From NCBI GenBank assembly GCA_947482805.1, contig CANKLK010000093.1:1-8805 (forward strand): a DNA stretch of 8,805 nucleotides, in the 5' to 3' direction. The notes under the pieces are model-generated. The model saw only the letters and a list, made by a program, of their open reading frames with translations. It ran no database searches and had not been told where the DNA came from. This document shows, in pieces, positions 1 to 6,132 of this stretch; positions within the stretch are counted from its first letter, which is position 1, and every line of letters begins with the position of its first letter. A program made the position numbers and the translations under genes. This stretch comes from Flavobacteriaceae bacterium (GTDB lineage Bacteria > Bacteroidota > Bacteroidia > Flavobacteriales > Flavobacteriaceae).

Positions 1-1233
1 AAAATGAGTTTTATAGATGTACATCAGGATGTGGTAACTATGGCTTCAAATGCTGCTCTCAAACTTATACAACAGGAAAATTTAAATCCATCTGAAATCA
101 ACAGAGTTTATTTAGGAACAGAAAGTGGCATTGACAGTTCAAAGCCAGTTGCATCTTATGTTTTGTCAAATTTGGAAATGCTTTTTGGCGAAGCAAGTTT
201 CAGAAATTGTGACGTAGTCGATTTGACCTTTGCCTGCATTGGTGCGATTGATGCCATGCAAAATTGCCTAGATTATATTCGTTTAAACCCAACTAAAAAA
301 GCAATTGTTATTGCTTCTGATAACGCTAAATACGATTTAAATTCTACTGGAGAATACACTCAAGGCGCAGGTTCAATTGCCATGCTAATTAGTTCAAATC
401 CAAGAATTTTAAGCTTTTCAAATGAAGTAGGAATTGCAGCTGAAGGTGTATTTGATTTTTTCAAACCGAGAAGATATATTTCAAAAGAAGAAACTCTACA
501 ATTAAAAAATAATCCTGAATGGAATGGTGTTCTAGAAAGTGAAATTAGCATTTATAAAGAGCAGCCTGTTTTTGACGGACAGTATTCTAATCAGTGCTAT
601 ATTAACCGGATTTGTGAAGCTTACGAACATTATAAATCCGAAAGCAATCAAACTGGAAAAGTATATGAAAACTGGACAAACATACTGATGCATCTTCCCT
701 ATTGCTTTCAAGGACGCCGCACTTTTATTGAGATTTTCGCCAAAGAAAATCCGGAGCTATTAGAAAATCAATTAGGTGAAACTAACAAAGACAAAATCAA
801 AGCATTAACTAAAAGTCCAGAATATTTAGCGATTGTAAATGAAAAAATCTATCCATCTGAAATCGCTTCGGGGCAAGTGGGTAATATTTATACCGGTTCC
901 ATTTACTTAGGATTACTTTCTACTCTGTGTCATCATTTTCGAGAAAAATCAAATTTGACCAATGCCAAATTTGGTTTCGTTGCATACGGGAGTGGCTCCA
1001 AATCGAAAGTCTTTGAAGCTGAAGTTTCCGAAAATTGGAAAACTCAAATTGAAAAAGTAACTCTTTTTGAAACATTGGAAAACTCTACCGCTATTGACTT
1101 TATCACTTATGAAAGATTACATAAAAAAGAATTAAAGCGATCCGTCATTACTCCAAAAAATGAATTTTATATAGACAGTATTGAGAAAGAGAATCCGTTA
1201 TTAATTGGGGCGAGATATTATAAGTTCAGTTAA
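1..1233 (+). CDS. Hydroxymethylglutaryl-CoA synthase, 5'-truncated by the window edge
   Basis: Condenses acetyl-CoA with acetoacetyl-CoA to HMG-CoA, the committed entry to the mevalonate route to isoprenoids; cytosolic thiolase-fold enzyme. Numbering from the ATG at 4, the family catalytic triad is visible: Glu40 in GTESGID, the acyl-accepting Cys78 in LTFACIGA, and His230 in LMHLPYCFQGRR. The conserved C-terminal glycine/serine motif GNIYTGSIYLG lies around residues 290-303. The visible part is 409 residues, and the family normally has about 40 more at the N-terminus. The frame stays open through the Lys codon at 1-3, and the DVHQDVVTMA segment normally sits internally, so the ATG at 4 is most likely an internal methionine. 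Stop TAA is at 1231-1233. Glu-Cys and Cys-His spacings are wider than in the S. aureus and animal enzymes, which I take as a lineage variant. Family assignment is secure; a role in the mevalonate pathway is inferred because no other pathway gene is in view. Confidence 0.93.
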   Translation, partial: KMSFIDVHQDVVTMASNAALKLIQQENLNPSEINRVYLGTESGIDSSKPVASYVLSNLEMLFGEASFRNCDVVDLTFACIGAIDAMQNCLDYIRLNPTKKAIVIASDNAKYDLNSTGEYTQGAGSIAMLISSNPRILSFSNEVGIAAEGVFDFFKPRRYISKEETLQLKNNPEWNGVLESEISIYKEQPVFDGQYSNQCYINRICEAYEHYKSESNQTGKVYENWTNILMHLPYCFQGRRTFIEIFAKENPELLENQLGETNKDKIKALTKSPEYLAIVNEKIYPSEIASGQVGNIYTGSIYLGLLSTLCHHFREKSNLTNAKFGFVAYGSGSKSKVFEAEVSENWKTQIEKVTLFETLENSTAIDFITYERLHKKELKRSVITPKNEFYIDSIEKENPLLIGARYYKFS

Positions 1234-1258
1234 CAGTCGTACTATTCCGTTTATAGTT

Positions 1259-1299
1259 AAATAGTTCTGCAAACTGAGACTGAACTCTGAACACTATTT
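1259..1299. terminator. Weak inverted repeat between convergent genes, possible terminator
   Basis: AAATAGT (1259-1265) is complementary to ACTATTT (1293-1299), leaving a 27-nt loop, in the 65-bp gap between the convergent HMG-CoA synthase and comM-like genes. The right arm runs into the comM stop codon and a T run. A second small stem, ACTAT/ATAGT (1241-1245 and 1253-1257), lies just before it. The stems are short and AT-rich, so this is a positional guess at a bidirectional terminator and not a strong intrinsic terminator. Confidence 0.25.
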
Positions 1300-2834
1300 T
1301 ATCCTAACCAACCCTCTCTATCCAAACTTCTATATTGAATAGCTTCTGCAATATGATAGGAATTTACAATTTCCGAATCTTCTAAATCAGCAATTGTTCT
1401 CGACACTTTCAGGATTCTGTCAAAAGCTCTTGCAGATAGATTTAAACGCTCCATAGCCGTTTTTAAAAGTTGTAATGAAATTTCATCCAAGGCGCAAAAC
1501 TCGCGAATTTGCTTGGTACTCATTTGTGCATTATAGTGGATGCTTTCAAAGGCAAAAAAACGCTTTGACTGAATTTCTCTGGCAGATGTTACCCGCTTTC
1601 TAATCTCAATGCTGCTCTCGCCTTTTCGGGTTTCAGTAAGTTTGTCGAAAGGAACCGGCGTAACTTCAATATGAATGTCGATACGGTCTAATAATGGTCC
1701 GGAAATTTTACTCAAATAACGTTGCATTTCAGCTGGAGAAGAACTTACAGGCGAATCACTATCATTAAAAAAACCACTCGGACTCGGATTCATACTTGCC
1801 ACTAACATAAAAGAGGATGGATATGTAATTGTGAATTTGGCTCTCGAAATCGTTACTTCTCGGTCTTCCAAAGGTTGGCGCATCACTTCCAATACTTCAC
1901 GTTTAAACTCAGGCAATTCATCCAAAAACAAAACACCATTATGCGCCAATGAAATTTCTCCCGGTTGTGGATAACTTCCGCCGCCAACTAAGGAAACAGA
2001 TGAAGCAGTATGATGCGGACTTCTAAAAGGTCGCTGGTTCATCAATCCGGTGTCTTTTACTTTTCCGGCTACGCTATGGATTTTGGTAGTTTCTAATGCT
2101 TCATGCATAGTCATTGGTGGTAAAATGCTGGGCAATCGCTTAGCTAACATTGTTTTTCCGGAACCCGGCGGACCAATCAAAATAATATTATGTCCTCCAG
2201 CTGCAGCAATTTCCATGCAGCGTTTGATGCTTTCCTGACCTTTGACATCGGAAAAGTCAAATTCAGGAAAATCTAATGTTTTATTAAACTCCTCTCTAGT
2301 GTCAATAATCGTTGGTTCTAAAGTGCCATTGCCTTCAAAAAAATCTATAACCTGCAACACATTTTCAATGCCATAAACGTCTAAACCTTCAACAATCGCA
2401 GCTTCTTTCACATTTTGTATAGGAAGAAAGAAACCTTTAAAACCTTCTTCTTTGGCCTTGATAGCAATAGAAAGAGCCCCTTTTATAGGTTGCAAACCAC
2501 CATCTAGCGATAACTCTCCCATGATTAAATATTGGGCAACCTCATCGGCTCTTATTTGGCCAGAAGCTGCCAGAATACCTATTGCTAATGTCAAATCATA
2601 GGCAGAACCTTCTTTTCTCAAATCGGCAGGCGCCATGTTTATTGTGATTTTTTTTCCCGGTAAACTATAACCATTATTTTTCAACGCAGCCGCAATACGA
2701 TAGCTACTTTCTTTAATGGCATTGTCGGGCAAACCAACCAAATGATAACCAACACCTTTATCGATGTTTACTTCTACGGTAATTGTAGTGGCTTCCACTC
2801 CAAAAACAGCACTTCCAAAAACTTTTACTAACAT
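1299..2834 (-). CDS. comM: YifB/ComM family Mg-chelatase-like AAA+ ATPase
   Basis: A 511-residue protein, the usual full length for this family. In other bacteria ComM is a hexameric helicase that drives branch migration while transformed single-stranded DNA is integrated by homologous recombination. It is widespread, including in species not known to be competent. The order is: an N-terminal ChlI/Lon-like domain (about 1-190) with the typical opening MLVKVFGSAVFGVEA; an AAA+ core with Walker A GPPGSGKT at 221-228 and Walker B VLFLDELPEF with Asp305 and Glu306; and a C-terminal Mg-chelatase helical domain (about 410-505) ending in YRSLDREGW. The start is fixed by that N-terminus; the leader is A-rich with no Shine-Dalgarno sequence. 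It lies 160 bp downstream of the patatin gene on the same strand, so it probably has its own promoter. I see no competence gene nearby, so the transformation role is from the family only. Older databases may label it a Mg-chelatase subunit or Lon-like protease, which is misleading. Confidence 0.95.
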   Translation of the reverse strand: MLVKVFGSAVFGVEATTITVEVNIDKGVGYHLVGLPDNAIKESSYRIAAALKNNGYSLPGKKITINMAPADLRKEGSAYDLTLAIGILAASGQIRADEVAQYLIMGELSLDGGLQPIKGALSIAIKAKEEGFKGFFLPIQNVKEAAIVEGLDVYGIENVLQVIDFFEGNGTLEPTIIDTREEFNKTLDFPEFDFSDVKGQESIKRCMEIAAAGGHNIILIGPPGSGKTMLAKRLPSILPPMTMHEALETTKIHSVAGKVKDTGLMNQRPFRSPHHTASSVSLVGGGSYPQPGEISLAHNGVLFLDELPEFKREVLEVMRQPLEDREVTISRAKFTITYPSSFMLVASMNPSPSGFFNDSDSPVSSSPAEMQRYLSKISGPLLDRIDIHIEVTPVPFDKLTETRKGESSIEIRKRVTSAREIQSKRFFAFESIHYNAQMSTKQIREFCALDEISLQLLKTAMERLNLSARAFDRILKVSRTIADLEDSEIVNSYHIAEAIQYRSLDREGWLG

Positions 2835-2994
2835 TTCTTTTATTTATTAACTAAAATAAAGTAATGCTATAAATAAAAAGTAGGCAAAAAGTGTACATTT
2901 TAAGTAACGAATAATAAACCACTAACTAAAATATACATAGTGTAATAAACTAATTAGCTTATCTCGTTGAATAAATTTAATTTAGGAAAACCAA
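2835..2994. other. AT-rich intergenic region between patatin gene and comM
   Basis: This 160-bp, nearly all A/T gap must hold the end of the upstream patatin transcript and any comM promoter (both read on the minus strand). The clearest inverted repeat is CACTA/TAGTG (2920-2924 and 2938-2942, 13-nt loop), too weak to call a terminator. GTTTATTA occurs twice on the minus strand. TACTTTTT on the minus strand near 2880 is one base from the Bacteroidota -7 consensus TAnnTTTG, but no well-spaced TTG partner was found. I see no small gene here. Confidence 0.4.
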
Positions 2995-3897
2995 TCACTG
3001 CAAATTATCACTCATCAATTCGCTTTTGTTTTTGATATATTCATACCCTTGATGCCACCATTGTTTCATTTTTTCTTTATTAAAAATCAAAGCATTATTA
3101 GTAAGCTGTGTTGGTGTGTAGTATAAATTGAGTTTTACATTTTTATTTTTAGCTGATAATTTTCCAATGGTTATATCATGTTTTTCAACTTGGATTAGCA
3201 ACGTTTGAAACAAATCAATCATCAAAGAAAATGGATTTTTGCCAATACTTTTAGTAGAAACCTGCATTTCGGTTTCTAATATCACCACATCAACTTCGGT
3301 GGCGCCACGATTTATAGCTTCTCTTATGGGAACCAAACTCGAAAATCCGCCATCGCCATATTCATAATTGTTCTTTTTAACCAAACTCATAAAAGGAATG
3401 TAATTGCAGGAAATCCAAATCCAATCACAAAATTCATTGTATTCAAAATCTTTAATCGACTTATACTCTACTTCGTTTTTAGACAAATTAGTAACAGTAA
3501 CCACTATATCACAACCTAATGCTTTTAATTGGGTAAACTCCTTTAAAGTAAAGTTATCCCTGATGTATTTTCGCAACTTGTAGCTTTCGCCAAAAGTTCT
3601 TTTCCCTTTTAAAAATTGTAAAATCACATTAAAATGGTTTATGGAAACAACTTCAACGCCATCCTTATGCTTTACAACAAAGGGATTAATGTCGAAAATT
3701 TTGCTCATATCAACATTGGTATAAATGCTGTAAATTTTATCAACTTCACCCAAAGCCAAATGCGGAATAAGCAAACTTCCTGTAGAGCTTCCTATAAGTA
3801 TATCATATTTATATTCTTTTTCCTGAAGTAAATACTGTGCTACACCGCCTCCAAATGCGCCTTTACTGCCACCGCCGGAAATTACTAATGCTCTCAT
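2995..3897 (-). CDS. Patatin-like phospholipase family protein
   Basis: A 300-residue serine acyl hydrolase of the patatin fold, expected to cleave acyl esters of phospholipids or similar lipids. It shows the three family blocks: the oxyanion-hole loop SGGGSKGAF (7-15), the nucleophile elbow GSSTGS with Ser38 as nucleophile, and the DGG block with Asp182 completing the Ser-Asp dyad. The start is firm because the first beta strand (MRALVISGGGSKG) must begin here. There is no signal peptide or clear membrane segment, so it is probably cytoplasmic or peripherally membrane-bound, and no beta-barrel of the type V secretion kind is attached. Its ATG overlaps the TGA stop of the upstream M1 aminopeptidase (ATGA), pointing to translational coupling. 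The elbow carries Ser and Thr around the nucleophile where GxSAGS is common, but GxSxG is preserved, so I expect activity. The natural substrate cannot be read from the sequence. Confidence 0.93.
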   Translation of the reverse strand: MRALVISGGGSKGAFGGGVAQYLLQEKEYKYDILIGSSTGSLLIPHLALGEVDKIYSIYTNVDMSKIFDINPFVVKHKDGVEVVSINHFNVILQFLKGKRTFGESYKLRKYIRDNFTLKEFTQLKALGCDIVVTVTNLSKNEVEYKSIKDFEYNEFCDWIWISCNYIPFMSLVKKNNYEYGDGGFSSLVPIREAINRGATEVDVVILETEMQVSTKSIGKNPFSLMIDLFQTLLIQVEKHDITIGKLSAKNKNVKLNLYYTPTQLTNNALIFNKEKMKQWWHQGYEYIKNKSELMSDNLQ

Positions 3898-5969
3898 TTC
3901 TTTTCTTCTAAAAGTTTATCTAATTGTGTCTTTTCCTTTTCAGAAAGCGTTTGATATATCATTTGAAATTGAGGTTTTGCACCGCCAACCAATAACTCTC
4001 TGATTTTATCGCGAGCAAATTTTGTAAACTGCCATTTGAAATGTGTCGTAGCATTGACCAAATTTTTCAACACTATTGGATCATTTTCATTAATGGCTAA
4101 TGCATTGACAATGGCATTTTGACGAATAGAACTTTCATATTTTGGTGAAGTGTAATCAACCAACTCATTATAATACTTCTCTTTTTCAGGGCTTTGATTT
4201 TCGATGGAAAAAGTCAAAAATAATGACCGCAAACTTTTATCGTTACCGCCAATCCATTTCTCAGCTTTAGCTAAATAAACAGTCCTGCTTTCCGGAAAAT
4301 TTTTCCATAAATTCATAAATGCAATTTCTCTAGTATCATAAGAAATATCATCTAATAATGTTTCATAATTAGTTTTGAACTCTAACGGAATTTCATCGGT
4401 AAACTCAGCCACAGATTGACGCACTTTTACATCATTTGTCTGTAACGCCAAAAGCAGTAATTCTTTTTTGTCTTTGAATGAAATATCTTTTATCTGATAC
4501 ATAATCTCCGTTTTCACAGGATAAAAAACATTGGACTGCAGTAATGCTGCAAATCTTTCTTTATTCTCTACGAATGGATTTAAACGCATTTTCTGGGTTT
4601 CAAAAAGTGTTCGGATGAATTCATTTTTCTTCAACAAGTCATTGGCTTCATCACTTCTGAAATGATACTCTTCTAACCAAACTTTCTTAAATGTTTCGGT
4701 GTCAAAATTGGATACTTTTCTAACTTCTGCAAGGAAATCATCGGTTTCTGCATTTTTATATTGGTATTTTTTTAAATAGTTTGTAATTGCTTTCTGAAAC
4801 ATTTTTGGTCCAATAGTTTCTCGAATTATGTGCAATGCCCAAGCACCTTTTTGATAAAATGAAAACGAACTTGCTTTCTCATTCAAAACTGGAATCGTAT
4901 CTATTTTTGCAGCATTTCGCAATTGCAAAGAACTTCTATACAACTGATGGTAAAAATAATCATCGCCAAAAATCTGTCGCTCCGCTAATAAAGCAAAATA
5001 AGTAGCAAAACCTTCCTGCAACCAATGATGTTTTCCCGATTTTGCGGTAACCAAATTGCCAAACCATTGATGAGCTAACTCATGTGCATTGACATTTACA
5101 TAATTTCGATCATTAAAACCAATGTCATCAATTACATAATCTTGGGCAAAAAGAGTACAACTGGTATTCTCCATTCCGGCATACAAAAAATCTTCCACCG
5201 GAACTTGCTTATAAATTTGCCATGGATACTTCACTCCTATTTCTTTTTCAAAATAATCAAAGATTTGTTTTGAATAGCGATAGGTTGGTTCAAACTTAGC
5301 GGTGTCTTTGGGTTGAATAAATAGTTGCAACGGAATGTGTGATTTAGAAGCAACTGTCTTATTAACATAATCTCCAATTGCAATAGCCAACAAATAGGAA
5401 CTCATAGGCTTTTTCATTTCGTATTTCCAAATTTCACGACCACCAAATTTTACAATATCCTTTAAAACTCCATTAGAAATAATTACACGATTACTATAAA
5501 TACCAACTGATTTTTCAAATGACTGGATATTCAAATTAAAAATTACCTTTTCATTCGCATCATCAAAACTCGGAAACCAATGACTCGTATATTTTCCTTG
5601 ACCTTGTGTCCAAATCTGATTTCCAAAAATCCCATTAAAATACATGGTTTGTTTTGGAGTAGCTTCGTAGTTAAAAGCAACTGTATTTTTCCCTATTTTA
5701 TAGCCTTCAAAAAGATTTAGTGTTTTTCCAGTGTTGGTGAATTTTACAGTTTTGTTGTTGATTTTAACATTGTTTACAATCATCTTCTGCGCATCTATTT
5801 TAATAGTATCGATGGCTTTATTCACTTCAAATAAATAGTTAACAGTACCTGAAACTTTTTTATCCATTTCATTTACAATAATATTTCCTGTAACAGTTTT
5901 AAAATCCACTTTAAAAGTTTGTTGTCCAAAAGTAAAAATGGTAAAAAGAAGAAGTATAGAAAAGCGCAT
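3894..5969 (-). CDS. Secreted M1 family zinc aminopeptidase
   Basis: A 691-residue gluzincin that removes N-terminal amino acids from peptides. Residues 1-15 form a Sec signal peptide (Arg2, then a hydrophobic run ending at Gly15, cleavage probably before Gln16). There is no lipobox Cys, so export should be to the periplasm or beyond without a lipid anchor. An N-terminal beta domain (about 20-200) precedes the catalytic domain. That domain carries the substrate-anchoring loop YAGMEN with GMEN at 265-268, the zinc site HELAH at 296-300 and the third zinc ligand Glu319 in WLQEGFA, the exact HExxH-x18-E spacing. Tyr372 in FYQKGAWALH is the likely transition-state tyrosine. Residues from about 450 on look like the helical repeats common in M1 enzymes; no type IX secretion C-terminal domain is evident. 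The ATG at 5969 is chosen because it gives the signal peptide; an ATG 10 bases upstream is out of frame. It is first in an operon with the overlapping patatin gene. Confidence 0.95.
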   Translation of the reverse strand: MRFSILLLFTIFTFGQQTFKVDFKTVTGNIIVNEMDKKVSGTVNYLFEVNKAIDTIKIDAQKMIVNNVKINNKTVKFTNTGKTLNLFEGYKIGKNTVAFNYEATPKQTMYFNGIFGNQIWTQGQGKYTSHWFPSFDDANEKVIFNLNIQSFEKSVGIYSNRVIISNGVLKDIVKFGGREIWKYEMKKPMSSYLLAIAIGDYVNKTVASKSHIPLQLFIQPKDTAKFEPTYRYSKQIFDYFEKEIGVKYPWQIYKQVPVEDFLYAGMENTSCTLFAQDYVIDDIGFNDRNYVNVNAHELAHQWFGNLVTAKSGKHHWLQEGFATYFALLAERQIFGDDYFYHQLYRSSLQLRNAAKIDTIPVLNEKASSFSFYQKGAWALHIIRETIGPKMFQKAITNYLKKYQYKNAETDDFLAEVRKVSNFDTETFKKVWLEEYHFRSDEANDLLKKNEFIRTLFETQKMRLNPFVENKERFAALLQSNVFYPVKTEIMYQIKDISFKDKKELLLLALQTNDVKVRQSVAEFTDEIPLEFKTNYETLLDDISYDTREIAFMNLWKNFPESRTVYLAKAEKWIGGNDKSLRSLFLTFSIENQSPEKEKYYNELVDYTSPKYESSIRQNAIVNALAINENDPIVLKNLVNATTHFKWQFTKFARDKIRELLVGGAKPQFQMIYQTLSEKEKTQLDKLLEEKK

Positions 5970-5988
5970 GAGGTTTCATTATTTTATA

Positions 5989-5996
5989 CGAATATA
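5989..5996 (-). promoter_or_regulatory. Candidate -7 box for the M1 aminopeptidase/patatin operon
   Basis: On the minus strand this reads TATATTCG, one mismatch from the Bacteroidota -7 consensus TAnnTTTG, about 20 bases before the aminopeptidase ATG. A TTTG that could serve as the -33 element lies within the repeat at 6021-6024, with about 24 bases between, slightly longer than usual. The position is plausible; it has not been tested. Confidence 0.35.
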
Positions 5997-5998
5997 AT

Positions 5999-6034
5999 CA
6001 TTTTCAAATTGTCTCATTTTCAAATTTTCAAATT
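5999..6034. repeat. Three copies of TTTTCAAATT in the divergent intergenic region
   Basis: TTTTCAAATT occurs at 6001-6010, 6017-6026 and 6025-6034. The first two are extended to CATTTTCAAATT (5999-6010 and 6015-6026) and the last two overlap by two bases. On the minus strand each copy supplies AATTTGAAAA, that is, a TTTG usable as a promoter -33 element. The repeats lie between the aminopeptidase and recG start regions. I have the impression that such tracts recur between genes in flavobacterial genomes, but that is memory, not a search. Confidence 0.7.
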
Positions 6035-6041
6035 AAAAAAC

Positions 6042-6049
6042 TATCTTCG
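6042..6049 (+). promoter_or_regulatory. Candidate -7 box for recG
   Basis: TATCTTCG matches the Bacteroidota -7 consensus TAnnTTTG at all but one position and is followed by C, a common flavobacterial context. It lies 83 bases before the chosen recG ATG, so it would give a leader of roughly 75 nt. The nearest upstream TTG (6009-6011) is 30 bases away, too far for a good -33 element, which lowers confidence. Confidence 0.4.
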
Positions 6050-6056
6050 CTTTAGT

Positions 6057-6127
6057 AAAAGACAAAGAGATGAAAGACGAAAAGCTGAAAGACAGTCTAT
6101 CATCTATCTCTCTATCATCTATTATCT
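6057..6127 (+). repeat. 15-nt periodic purine/pyrimidine tract in the recG leader
   Basis: The purine-rich half has AAAAGAC, GAAAGAC and GAAAGAC starting at 6057, 6072 and 6087, exactly 15 nt apart. The pyrimidine-rich half has TCTATCATCTAT twice, perfectly, starting at 6096 and 6111, again 15 nt apart. The halves are partly complementary: AGATGAAAGAC (6068-6078) pairs with GTCTATCATCT (6095-6105) at 10 of 11 positions, and AGACAGTCT at the junction is a small palindrome. The tract lies just before the recG start and may fold in the mRNA. The frame through it is open (see the recG entry), encoding a repeated SLSSI. Confidence 0.75.
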
Positions 6128-6132
6128 TAACA

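Noticed and set aside
2050..2238. Plus-strand open frame of 62 codons
   Set aside because: It lies entirely antisense to the Walker A region of the comM-like gene, whose protein is strongly conserved; no independent support.
2835..2994. Possible small RNA or terminator after the patatin gene
   Set aside because: Only 5-bp AT-rich stems were found and no GC-rich hairpin with a T run, so neither can be supported.
5977..5979. Alternative ATG just upstream of the aminopeptidase start
   Set aside because: It is 10 bases upstream and out of frame with the aminopeptidase, and the in-frame ATG at 5969 gives a proper signal peptide.
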